A program made the translations under genes and the position numbers. A model generated the notes under the pieces. That model was not told where the DNA came from. It saw only the letters and a list, made by a program, of their open reading frames with translations, and did not search any database. DNA of 64,000 nucleotides from Arthrobacter jiangjiafuii (GTDB taxonomy: Bacteria; Actinomycetota; Actinomycetes; Actinomycetales; Micrococcaceae). Positions 8,960 to 16,378 of this stretch are shown here, piece by piece; the stretch's first letter is position 1, and each line of letters opens with the position of its first letter. The stretch covers positions 2,790,001 through 2,854,000 of the forward strand of contig NZ_CP076022.1 in NCBI RefSeq assembly GCF_018622995.1, in the 5' to 3' direction.

Positions 8960-9400
8960 TCAGGTGCGGCTTTGGATGGCCAACCGCAGGCCCACCTGGA
9001 CCAGCGGCGTCGGTCCAAGCTCCGGAACCTTCTGAAGCGGCACCCAGGCCGCCTCGTCGGTGCTGCCGTCCAGCTCGTGGGTGAGCTCGCCGGAGAGGAT
9101 CTGCGCGCGGTAAATGATCCGCAGGGCGTGCAGCAGACGGGGGTTCTCGCCCGTGAACCGGTGCTCGGGCTCGATGAAGAGGGAATCCACCCCCAGCAGC
9201 TCCGGGGTGCCGATGGTGTAGCCGGTCTCTTCGCGGACTTCCCGCACGACGGCGGCCGGCGCGTCTTCTCTGGCTTCCAGTCCCCCGCCGGGCAGCGTCC
9301 AACTGGAGTACCCATGGTCATTCCAATGGGAGAGCAGGATCGACTCCCCGCGCAGGATCACGGCGTAGGCGCCGATGCGCACGTCAAAGTCCTCAGCCAC
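8960..9400 (-). CDS. Nudix hydrolase
   Basis: 146-residue Nudix-fold pyrophosphohydrolase. The Nudix box is complete: GGLEAREDAPAAVVREVREE followed by TGY, fitting GX5EX7REUXEEXGU. The N-terminal strand (RIGAYAVILRGESILLSHW) and WTLPGGGLE are typical of enzymes that clean up nucleoside diphosphate-X compounds. The exact substrate cannot be read from sequence. The GTG start at 9400 overlaps the stop of the upstream kinase gene by 8 bp, so the two are translationally coupled. Confidence 0.85.
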   Translation of the reverse strand: MAEDFDVRIGAYAVILRGESILLSHWNDHGYSSWTLPGGGLEAREDAPAAVVREVREETGYTIGTPELLGVDSLFIEPEHRFTGENPRLLHALRIIYRAQILSGELTHELDGSTDEAAWVPLQKVPELGPTPLVQVGLRLAIQSRT

Positions 9401-10319
9401 GCGGGGCCTGCCCCGCCGTGAGATAGCGGACGCCGTAGACCGGGTCCTGCGTCAGGAAGCGGATGTCCGCCAGTCCGGCCCGTTCCAGGTCCTGCCGCAG
9501 TTGGGCCTGCAGCAGCGGCTGGTTCACGCCCAGTCCCCCTCCGATCACCACCGGACCGGTGATGCCGAGCAGCCGGGCGGTATCGGCGGCGAGCCCTGCC
9601 AGGTGCCGCGAGGCTGCCTCGATGATCTCCGCGGCGGCCGCGCTGCCCGCGTCGGCGGCCTCAAACACGATGCCTGCCTTGCCTGCCCAGTACCGGCGGC
9701 CGGTAGCAGGGGCATGGAACAGACTGATGAGTTCCTCGGGTGCCCGCACCGAGCAGGCGGGCAACAGTGCCGCTGCCAGCGGATCGGGTTCCAGGCCCAG
9801 GTTCATGCGGCGCAGGGTACGGCGCACGGCCTCGCGCGCGATCCAGTAGCCGCTGCCTTCGTCGCCAAGCAGGTAGCCCCAGCCGCCGGAGCGTGCCTCC
9901 CGGCCGTCGGGTGCCTGGCCCCAGGCCACCGAGCCGGTGCCTGCAATAACAGCGATCCCGGCCGGGCTCTCGCCGGCCGCGAGGATCAGGCGGGTGTCGT
10001 GGATGACGTCAATGACCGCGCCCGGCACCTGCTCGGCGATCAGCGCGCGCAGGGCGGCGGCGTCGTCGTCCGTGTCAATCCCACCGGAACCGGCAATCAC
10101 GCGCTCCACCGCCCCCGCTCCAAGCGCCGCGAAAATCTCTGCGAGGTTCGCTGCGGCCTGCGCCGGGCTCACGTTCTGGACGTTGGCGCTTCCGGCCACG
10201 GCCTCCGCGGCGGCAGTTCCGTGCTGCAGCAGCAGTCCGTGGGTTTTGGTGCCGCCGATATCCAGGCCGATGATGCGTCCGGAACCGGATCCGGGCTCCG
10301 CCTTGGGGGAAGTGTCCAT
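9393..10319 (-). CDS. BadF/BadG/N-acetylglucosamine-kinase-type ATPase
   Basis: ASKHA-fold sugar kinase-like protein of 308 residues. The phosphate-1 motif is GLDIGGTKTHGLLL near residue 18. The adenosine/phosphate-2 region is IAVIAGTGSVAWGQ, followed by GGWGYLLGDEGSGYWI, and the second adenosine-binding region is GPVVIGGGLG. The pattern matches eukaryote-type N-acetylglucosamine kinases and BadF/BadG proteins. A role in salvage of GlcNAc or cell-wall amino sugars is likely but inferred. It ends inside the Nudix gene start, and the MFS gene lies 75 bp upstream. Confidence 0.8.
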   Translation of the reverse strand: MDTSPKAEPGSGSGRIIGLDIGGTKTHGLLLQHGTAAAEAVAGSANVQNVSPAQAAANLAEIFAALGAGAVERVIAGSGGIDTDDDAAALRALIAEQVPGAVIDVIHDTRLILAAGESPAGIAVIAGTGSVAWGQAPDGREARSGGWGYLLGDEGSGYWIAREAVRRTLRRMNLGLEPDPLAAALLPACSVRAPEELISLFHAPATGRRYWAGKAGIVFEAADAGSAAAAEIIEAASRHLAGLAADTARLLGITGPVVIGGGLGVNQPLLQAQLRQDLERAGLADIRFLTQDPVYGVRYLTAGQAPRG

Positions 10320-10394
10320 ATGACCCAGCCTACGTTCCTGTCCGGTCTGCTGCGCACTCGGGCGGAAACGGGCGGAACCAGTACCGGCAGCCGG

Positions 10395-11633
10395 TCAGGC
10401 GCGCTTGAGGATGCGGAACAGGGCGAAACCGCACAGCGCGGCGCAGGAGGCCGTGATGGCGGCGGAGAACCAGGTCACTGAGACGGCCAGCCCCCAAGCG
10501 GCGCCGGCAGCGCCGAGGCCCAGCACCGGGAGCGCACTGCCCAGATAGGTGATCACATAGACCGTGCTGATGATCTGGGCGTGCTGGGCCGCCTCCACGG
10601 AGGCAGCGACGTCGTTGAACACGGCCCGGAAGGCCATCCCCTGGCCAAAGCCGGCTGCCAGCGATGCCACCGCCAGGAGCGCGACGCTGGAGAGGGCGCC
10701 GGCAGCCGGAATCAGTGCCACGCCGGTCCCCATCAGCGCCAGCCCGGCCGGCACGACCCAGCGGCCGCGGATGCCCGTGAGCTGGCTGACGGCCGAGGCC
10801 GCCAGGGCCAGGGCGGCCAGCAGGCCGATCGCAGGGCGGGAGGAGGTACCGGCGATGCCGGCAAAGTAGGTGGGTGCAAGCGACAGGTAGAAGCCGAAGA
10901 CGGCGAAGCTCAGGAACCCGGTGATGGAGGCCATCCAGAACTGGGACCGGGCGCGGTGCGAGACAGCCAGCCGGCGCGGGCGCAGGGCCTTGGAGGCGCG
11001 TCCCGGCGGCGGCAGGGAGATCGCCGGACGGGCCTTGAGCAGGCACAACGGAACCAGCAGGGCGGCCAGGACCACGGAGTGGATCAGGAACGGGGTCAAG
11101 GTGGGCGCCGGCAGAAGGGACAGCAGCCCGCCGATCACGGGTCCGGCGGCCACACCGCCGGCGGAGACCAGGAGGGTGAAGCGGGTGGCCCATTCCGGCC
11201 GGTGCGGCAGCAGTTCGCGCAGGGCCGCGGAGCTGGCGCCGGTGGCCAGCGCCACCGAGGCTCCCTGCAGGGCGCGGCCGGCGATCAGGGCCCCCATGCC
11301 CGTGGCGGTCCCGAACAATACGCCGCCGAGGAGGCTGACGACCCCGGCCAGGACCAGCGCCGCGCGCCGGCCGATGAAGTCGGACCAGTGGCCCACGAGG
11401 AGCAGCCCCGCAATGAGGACCATCACGTAGGCGGCAAAGGCAACGCTGACGCCAAAGTGGTTCATCCCCAGGCGGTCCCCCAGCAGCGGATACAGCGGGG
11501 TGGCCAGGTTGGCTCCGACCAGCAGGGTGGCCATGATGGCCAGGGTCAGCAGCAGCCGGGGCCTACGGTCCGGATCCCACTCACGACGCCCGGTCGGAGC
11601 GGGCCGCATCCGCAGTTCGCTGAGGACGGTCAA
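10395..11633 (-). CDS. MFS transporter
   Basis: 412-residue, 12-TM major facilitator. The loop 2-3 motif is GHWSDFIGRRAALVLAG, and a second half-repeat starts after a cytoplasmic loop at about residue 215. It resembles drug/metabolite exporters of the DHA type. The substrate is unknown. The listed start is a TTG at 11633; the in-frame ATG at 11609 is a good alternative because the first eight residues are not conserved-looking. It is divergent from an Lrp/AsnC regulator with AT-rich dyads between them, an arrangement typical of a regulator-controlled amino-acid or metabolite exporter. Confidence 0.8.
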   Translation of the reverse strand: MTVLSELRMRPAPTGRREWDPDRRPRLLLTLAIMATLLVGANLATPLYPLLGDRLGMNHFGVSVAFAAYVMVLIAGLLLVGHWSDFIGRRAALVLAGVVSLLGGVLFGTATGMGALIAGRALQGASVALATGASSAALRELLPHRPEWATRFTLLVSAGGVAAGPVIGGLLSLLPAPTLTPFLIHSVVLAALLVPLCLLKARPAISLPPPGRASKALRPRRLAVSHRARSQFWMASITGFLSFAVFGFYLSLAPTYFAGIAGTSSRPAIGLLAALALAASAVSQLTGIRGRWVVPAGLALMGTGVALIPAAGALSSVALLAVASLAAGFGQGMAFRAVFNDVAASVEAAQHAQIISTVYVITYLGSALPVLGLGAAGAAWGLAVSVTWFSAAITASCAALCGFALFRILKRA

Positions 11634-11732
11634 TTCGTGTCCACTACTCTTTCCTGGTGCCGGTTTTGCTCTGCTGCGGATGTACCCACATGCAGATACT
11701 GATCAATTCCTCTATAGGATGAGGGCTACCGG

Positions 11733-11777
11733 GTCTTTTGAGGCGACAAAAGGACCAAAATTGAGCGTTTCGATCAA
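11733..11777. promoter_or_regulatory. two dyads in the MFS-lrp divergent intergenic region
   Basis: The first dyad is GGTC-TTTTG, 6 bp, CAAAA-GGACC (11733-11754), with one unpaired base in the left arm. The second is TTGA.CG...CG.TCAA (11761-11777). Both sit in an unusually AT-rich 178-bp stretch just before the lrp start. Lrp/AsnC proteins bind such imperfect AT-rich palindromes as dimers or octamers, so autoregulation and control of the divergent transporter are plausible. Confidence 0.4.
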
Positions 11778-11811
11778 TATTCTTCGTAACCGCTGAGAGG
11801 AGATGCGCGCA

Positions 11812-12285
11812 ATGGGCAATCTGGACGCCCTGGACCTGAAGTTGCTGCTGGAGCTGGTACGCGATCCGCGGGCACAGATCGGCGAGTTGAGTGAAACGCT
11901 GGGCATCGCCCGCAACACCACGCAGAGCCATCTGAAGCACTTGGACCGGGCCGGGCTGGTCCGCCCGGGCGGGCGCGACGTCGACCTGGCGCTGCTGGGC
12001 TATGACGTCCTGGCGTTTGTCACCCTTGAGGTCTCACACCGGGAGCTGGACACGGTCATCACCGGGCTGCGCAAACTGCCGCAGATCCTGGAGGTGTACG
12101 AGATCTCCGGGCACGGCGACATCTGGTGCCGGCTGGCGGCCACTGACACCCAGCAGCTGCAGCAGGCGCTGCGCTCGGTACTGCGCATCAAGGGCGTGAT
12201 CCGCACCGAGACGGTCCTGGCCCTGCATGAACACATCCCCTACCGCAGTGAACCGCTGCTGCAGAAGCTGGCCCCCGCCACCTAG
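11812..12285 (+). CDS. Lrp/AsnC family transcriptional regulator
   Basis: Winged-helix regulator of 157 residues. The N-terminal HTH (LDALDLKLLLELVRDPRAQI, then GELSETLGIARNTTQSHLKHL) is followed by a RAM/AsnC effector domain (ALLGYDVLAFVTLEV to VIRTETVLALHE). I choose the ATG at 11812 because GAGAGGAG lies 8-9 bp upstream; the ATG at 11803 directly abuts that element. Its stop TAG lies within the CCTAGG target duplication of the downstream IS481 copy, so the reading frame is intact. The probable target is the divergent MFS transporter. Confidence 0.88.
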   Translation: MGNLDALDLKLLLELVRDPRAQIGELSETLGIARNTTQSHLKHLDRAGLVRPGGRDVDLALLGYDVLAFVTLEVSHRELDTVITGLRKLPQILEVYEISGHGDIWCRLAATDTQQLQQALRSVLRIKGVIRTETVLALHEHIPYRSEPLLQKLAPAT

Positions 12286-12286
12286 G
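12281..12286. repeat. left target-site duplication CCTAGG
   Basis: Six-base duplication matching the copy at 13359-13364 and flanking the terminal inverted repeats of the IS481 element. It contains the TAG stop of the lrp gene. CCTAGG fits the NCTAGN target consensus known for IS481. Confidence 0.85.
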
Positions 12287-12324
12287 TGTACTGAGACACC
12301 ACGTTAGTTACACGTGAATAGGGT

Positions 12325-12378
12325 GAAGACCTCTTAGGTTTGGTGGTTACCACACACACCCGAACCTAAGAGGTCTTC
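12325..12378 (+). promoter_or_regulatory. 16-bp inverted repeat covering the transposase ribosome binding site
   Basis: The left arm GAAGACCTCTTAGGTT (12325-12340) and the right arm AACCTAAGAGGTCTTC (12363-12378) are perfect complements with a 22-base loop. The right arm ends at the base before the transposase ATG and includes its AAGAGG Shine-Dalgarno sequence. An mRNA reading in from outside would fold and block initiation. A transcript starting inside the loop or right arm would not fold this way. Confidence 0.7.
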
Positions 12379-13353
12379 ATGTCCCACCGTAATGCCCGTC
12401 TGGCTCCGGCCGGAAGAATGATCCTGATCCAGCGCGTTACTTCCGGCCGGCCGGTAGCCCACGTCGCCAAAGAAATGGGCATCTCCCGGCCCACGGCCTA
12501 CCGGTGGGTGAATCGCTACCGGGACGAAGGACTGCCTGGCTTGGAAGACCGTTCGTCGAAGCCGAAATCCTGCCCGCACGCCACCAGCCCAGCGAAGACG
12601 GCCGAGGTCCTTGCGTCCCGGACCGAGCACCGCACGGGGCCGGCCGATATCGCGGCACGCACCGGTGTCGGCGTCCGGACGGTCTCCCGGATCCTTACCC
12701 GTGCCGGGATGCCGAAGCTCTGGGATCTGGACCCGCTGACCGGGACCCGGATCCGTGCAGGCCGGGCGACCGAACGCCGGTATGAACGCGACGCACCCGG
12801 GGACATGGTCCACATAGATGTGAAGAAACTTGGCCGGATACCCGACGGCGGTGGCTGGCGGGCAGACCCGAAGCAATCCGCCCGCAACCACAACACCGGC
12901 CATACTCGGGTCGGGTTCGACTACGTCCACGTGGCCGTGGATGACCACTCCCGGCTCGCGTTCGTGGAAGTCCACCCCGATGAGAAAGGCTTCACCTGCG
13001 CCGGGTTCCTGGAACGGGCCGCAGCGTTCATGGCTGCCCACGGGGCGCCGGTGCAACGGGTGATGACCGATAACGCGTTCGCCTACCGCCTCTCGAACGA
13101 TTTTCAGTCCGTACTCACCGCACTGGATGCCAAACACATTCTGATCAAGCCCCGCCATCCGTGGCAGAACGGCAAAGCCGAACGCTTCAACCGGACCCTG
13201 CAGGAAGGCTGGGCCTACCGGCAGGTCTTCGACTCCAACCAGGCCCGAACCGACGCGCTGGGACCGTGGCTAGACTTCTACAACCACCAACGCCCGCACA
13301 CCAGCCTCGGAGGCAAAGCACCCATCACCCGGTGCAACCAACGTCCTGTCTGA
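12379..13353 (+). CDS. IS481-family DDE transposase
   Basis: 324-residue transposase. The N-terminal helix-turn-helix (about 10-60) contains the SGRPVAHVAKEMGISRPTAY and VNRYRDEGLPGLEDRSSKP blocks typical of IS481 enzymes. The rve/RNase H-like catalytic core carries D147 (HIDVKK), D231 (VMTDNAF) and E268 (NGKAERFNRTLQ), and ends with LDFYNHQRPHTSLGGKAP. All three acidic residues are present and there is no frameshift. The stop lies inside the right inverted repeat, as is common in the family. Confidence 0.95.
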   Translation: MSHRNARLAPAGRMILIQRVTSGRPVAHVAKEMGISRPTAYRWVNRYRDEGLPGLEDRSSKPKSCPHATSPAKTAEVLASRTEHRTGPADIAARTGVGVRTVSRILTRAGMPKLWDLDPLTGTRIRAGRATERRYERDAPGDMVHIDVKKLGRIPDGGGWRADPKQSARNHNTGHTRVGFDYVHVAVDDHSRLAFVEVHPDEKGFTCAGFLERAAAFMAAHGAPVQRVMTDNAFAYRLSNDFQSVLTALDAKHILIKPRHPWQNGKAERFNRTLQEGWAYRQVFDSNQARTDALGPWLDFYNHQRPHTSLGGKAPITRCNQRPV

Positions 13354-13358
13354 GTACA

Positions 13359-13364
13359 CCTAGG
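13359..13364. repeat. right target-site duplication CCTAGG
   Basis: Partner of the copy at 12281-12286. Removing the element and one copy leaves the lrp stop and the phosphotransferase stop only 3 bp apart. Confidence 0.85.
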
Positions 13365-13366
13365 CC

Positions 13367-14647
13367 TCACCCGGAGCCGGTCCGGGTGCTGCTCAACAGC
13401 TCCTCCGCAGTGGCCAGGGTCAGCCCGCCTGCCTGCCGGCCCCGGCTTGCGGCTCCGGCCACCAGTGTCAGCGCCACGGCGGCGGACCGCGCATAAAGGG
13501 CCTCGGGATCCGTTTGGCGGGCAAAGGAACGGGTGCACAGCTGCGCTGCTGCCCGGAGTCCGCTGTTCTGGGGGTTCAGCGCCGACAACACCCGCAGATG
13601 GCCCAGGAAGCAGGCCAGGTCATCCACGCGATGCCCGGGGCCCAGGGCATCGACGTCGAGCAGGCCGCTGATTTCGAGCGTTTCACTGTTTCCCACAGCC
13701 AGCAGGTTGCCTCCGTGAAAGTCACCATGGGAGGGAACCAGCGGCCCCGGGTCGGCAGCGGCCACCGCCGCCGCAATGTCCCCCGCAAGATGGCTGATGC
13801 GCCCGGATTCCGTGCCCAGCGCGACGACGGCGCCGTCGGCGTACTCCACTACCCGTTCCGCCCAGCCAGGCCGGCGGGAAAAGGCCATGGCGCCGGCGGG
13901 GAGCCGGTCCAGCAGGTCAACCAGGGCATCCGGATCAAATGCAGGGGCACCTGCCGGGCGCAGCTGCAGATGCAGGGATTTTCCGGGCAGGGAATCCATG
14001 ACCAGCACGTTCTCCCGTGCGCTGCCGGCAGCAGGTCCGGCGTCCAGCAGGGGCGGCACCGGCAGCCCTGCCCCCGCGGCCAGTTCAAGCCGGTGCCGCA
14101 GGCCGGCCGCCAGCTTCGGCTGTGGAACTTTCAGGTAGGCCCTCGCCCCGGCGTGGTCTGCCCGCACCACGGCCCGGCGCAGCGGCCGGTACGCAGTGAG
14201 TGCCAGCGAAGCCGTTCCCGTCCCCACGAACACATCACGGGCCACTGCTTCGGCGTTGGTGGCCCAGGGCAGCCCGGTCAGGACCGGATCGCGGGGATGC
14301 ACCCAGAGCCGGATGGCGGTGCCATCCAGGGTGGCTGTGACCGTGCCGGCCGGTTCTCCAGTAATTGTTTCCGGCGGCAGGGCAGCGGTTGTCGCTCCGA
14401 TCTGCAGGTGCACGGTCTGCCCGGGTTGGCCTGCAGATGCGGCCCGGCGTGGCTGTGCCTGAACCCGGTACAGGGCGGTGATGCCGGCTCCGGGGCGGTG
14501 ATGGGAACGCAGATGGGCCCAGGTCACCGGGGTGAGGCCCAGCGGCCGCAGCACGGCAGCCAGGGGCCGGTGGATGCCGGGTCCCTCCAGCAAGCTTTTC
14601 AGGGCCGACTCGGACGGCAGCTTCCGCGGCCCGCCCTCACGGTTCAT
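13367..14647 (-). CDS. phosphotransferase family protein (APH-type kinase fold)
   Basis: 426 residues. The C-terminal half carries the aminoglycoside-phosphotransferase catalytic motif HGDFHGGNLL (catalytic Asp in HGDFH) and the metal-binding segment LLDVDALGPGHRVDDLACFLGHL. The N-terminal lobe (about 150-230) is recognisable but weak, and the first 140 residues are less typical. The substrate is unknown: many chromosomal members phosphorylate small molecules such as sugars or choline rather than antibiotics. The ATG at 14647 lies 2 bp after the stop of the glpR/sepX-like gene, so it probably belongs to that operon. Its stop is next to the IS481 element. Confidence 0.75.
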   Translation of the reverse strand: MNREGGPRKLPSESALKSLLEGPGIHRPLAAVLRPLGLTPVTWAHLRSHHRPGAGITALYRVQAQPRRAASAGQPGQTVHLQIGATTAALPPETITGEPAGTVTATLDGTAIRLWVHPRDPVLTGLPWATNAEAVARDVFVGTGTASLALTAYRPLRRAVVRADHAGARAYLKVPQPKLAAGLRHRLELAAGAGLPVPPLLDAGPAAGSARENVLVMDSLPGKSLHLQLRPAGAPAFDPDALVDLLDRLPAGAMAFSRRPGWAERVVEYADGAVVALGTESGRISHLAGDIAAAVAAADPGPLVPSHGDFHGGNLLAVGNSETLEISGLLDVDALGPGHRVDDLACFLGHLRVLSALNPQNSGLRAAAQLCTRSFARQTDPEALYARSAAVALTLVAGAASRGRQAGGLTLATAEELLSSTRTGSG

Positions 14648-14649
14648 GG

Positions 14650-15642
14650 CTAGGCGCGGCGGCGCTGCAGCACGTCGTCGAGGTTGATCTTGCCGGTGTT
14701 CAGTGCAGCCTCGGCGCCGGCTGCGTTGTCTGCTGCAGCCGCTTCGGCTCCGGCGCGGATGGAGGTCCGGGCTGCGGGCTTGGGCGTCTGCGGCAGAACG
14801 ATCGGTTCCGGTGCGGCGCGCGGTGCCACTGCGGCTTCAACGTAGGTGGGTTTGGGTACTTCCACCGGCTCCCACGGGGTGGTGGAAGTCTTCGGGGGGC
14901 CTGCAGGTGCCTGCGGGGCCGCCTGGGCAGCCACGGCAAGGGCGGCGGTGCGCAGCTCCGCTGCGGTCAGGGGGCGATCGGGTGATCCCGGTGCGGTGCT
15001 GACCGAGGTCTCTCCGGCGTCGTCGACCTTGGCGGTCCCGGTGGATTCCGCGTCAAACAGAACCGTTTCGCGCTGCGGACGCTCCTGGACCACGGGTGCT
15101 TCAGCGGGCGCCGCTTCGGGCTCGGCAGCCCGGCGGGCAGAGCCGGAGGCCATGGCCGCGCGGAAGGCGGCGTTGACCCGGCTCCGCCGGTCGCGCACGG
15201 CCAGCGTACGCAGGGAGGCAACTACGGCTGCCGTGAGGACGGCTGCCCCTGCCGGGAGCCACCAGGACGCTGCGCCGAACAGGGCCAGGGGAAGGCCGGC
15301 GATGACCGTCACCACAGCGAGCGCACCTGCCAGCGCCAGGGCTGCCCGGCCGTAGCGGATCCGGAAGGCCGGCTGCGTGGCCTGCGGCCGGGCGTTCTCC
15401 GAAGCCGGGGAGGTGGTGGCGGCGGATGTGCCGGGCCGGGCGGATGCGGTGTTGTTCATGATGTTCCCCTGCTGGGACAGTCCATCGGCAGAGATGGAAG
15501 AGCGGATGGCTGTTGAGGAGGGCGGGGGCAGAACAGCCGGCAACGCGGAGGCTGGCCGGCGGAGCATATAGGGGGCAACCCACAGCAACCACAGGCCAAC
15601 GGTAACGGCCAGTATCAGGGAGCTGTTGAGAGGGAAATCCAC
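14650..15642 (-). CDS. glpR: GlpR/SepX-like divisome membrane protein
   Basis: 330 residues. An N-terminal TM segment with the pattern SLILAVTVGLWLLWVAPYML-RR matches the start of Streptomyces SepX and corynebacterial GlpR. A TM pair follows at about 100-150 after a basic stretch, then a long Ala/Pro-rich cytoplasmic tail. Position supports the call: the gene follows rimJ and galU, as Rv0996 does in M. tuberculosis. SepX stabilises division septa, and GlpR recruits the gephyrin-like Glp (MoeA paralogue) and FtsZ. Here no glp/moeA is present in the locus. The start is GTG at 15642 with a poor ribosome site. Family assignment is by pattern and synteny, not by search. Confidence 0.6.
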   Translation of the reverse strand: MDFPLNSSLILAVTVGLWLLWVAPYMLRRPASALPAVLPPPSSTAIRSSISADGLSQQGNIMNNTASARPGTSAATTSPASENARPQATQPAFRIRYGRAALALAGALAVVTVIAGLPLALFGAASWWLPAGAAVLTAAVVASLRTLAVRDRRSRVNAAFRAAMASGSARRAAEPEAAPAEAPVVQERPQRETVLFDAESTGTAKVDDAGETSVSTAPGSPDRPLTAAELRTAALAVAAQAAPQAPAGPPKTSTTPWEPVEVPKPTYVEAAVAPRAAPEPIVLPQTPKPAARTSIRAGAEAAAADNAAGAEAALNTGKINLDDVLQRRRA

Positions 15643-15756
15643 ACCTACGACGTTATGAGCTAATACACACGGCGGGGCGCATTAGTGCCGGTGTGTCGGC
15701 GTCCGGTGCAAAAAAAGCGGACCCCGGAGCGAAAGCCGGCCGGGCACCACCCATGT

Positions 15757-16374
15757 TCACCGCCGGGACTGCCACCGGGTCAGCAGGCCCTCCGGAACTT
15801 CCTCCGCCGTGAGGGCAAAGCTGCGGTGGTCGGCCCACTCCCCCGCAATGTGCAGGTACCGCTCCCGCAGGCCTTCGTCCCGGAAGCCAAGCTTTTCCAC
15901 CACCCGCAGGCTTGCCCGGTTTTCCGGCTTGATGTTGATCTCCATCCGGTGCAGGCCGAGTCCCCGGAAGCAGTGGTCCGTCGCCAGCGCCACGGCGGTG
16001 GGGGCAATGCCCCGTCCGGCGTGCGCCTCGTCCACCCAGTAGCCCAGCGTGGCCATGCGGGCCGAGCCCCAGACAATCGTGGAGACCGTCAGCTGCCCTA
16101 CGATCGCGGGCGGATGATGCAGTGACTCCCCGCGTTCGGTGATGACGAAGGGGAGGGCCGAATCCTCGCGGGCCTGCCGGTTCAGGCTGCTCACCATGGC
16201 CCGGTAGGAGGGCAGCTCGCCGCCGGGCAACGGGTTGCTTGCTTCCCAGGGGGCCATCCACCGGGCGTTGCGGGCCCGGAGCCTGGTCCACTCAGCGCGG
16301 TCGCGGTAGCGGATGGGCCGCAGCCCCACGTCACCGCATTCGAGCGTCACGGGCCAGAGCGCCGAGCCCCACAC
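15757..16374 (-). CDS. rimJ: GNAT acetyltransferase, RimJ-like
   Basis: 205-residue GNAT protein of the ribosomal-protein-alanine acetyltransferase type. The N-terminus VTLECGDVGLRPIRYRDRAEW and the block RARNARWMAPWEAS are typical of actinobacterial RimJ. The acetyl-CoA site is at LGYWVDEAHAGRGIAPTAVA, then LGLHRMEINIKPENRASLRV. The open frame extends into galU, but the GTG at 16374, 4 bp after the galU stop, begins the conserved region and gives the family's usual length. The true substrate is uncertain. The 114-bp gap to the next gene contains a run of A on the plus strand after weak dyads, possibly a partial terminator. Confidence 0.8.
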   Translation of the reverse strand: MWGSALWPVTLECGDVGLRPIRYRDRAEWTRLRARNARWMAPWEASNPLPGGELPSYRAMVSSLNRQAREDSALPFVITERGESLHHPPAIVGQLTVSTIVWGSARMATLGYWVDEAHAGRGIAPTAVALATDHCFRGLGLHRMEINIKPENRASLRVVEKLGFRDEGLRERYLHIAGEWADHRSFALTAEEVPEGLLTRWQSRR

Positions 16375-16378
16375 CGCA

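Larger units (their letters stand above)
12287..13358 (+). mobile_element. complete IS481-family insertion sequence (1072 bp)
   Basis: The ends are terminal inverted repeats starting TGTACT. The left end reads TGTACTGAGACACCACGTTA; the reverse complement of the right end reads TGTACTCAGACAGGACGTTG. Similarity continues to about 27 bp with few mismatches. The element is flanked by identical 6-bp CCTAGG copies and encodes one intact DDE transposase. Perfect TSDs and an open transposase frame indicate a recent, probably still active insertion. It landed between the convergent lrp and phosphotransferase genes without damaging either. Confidence 0.93.

Noticed and set aside
13367-14647. Possible aminoglycoside resistance gene.
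   Set aside because: The APH-type motif is present, but the protein has an atypical 140-residue N-terminus, sits in a core operon and has no mobile context of its own; the adjacent IS481 merely inserted at its end.
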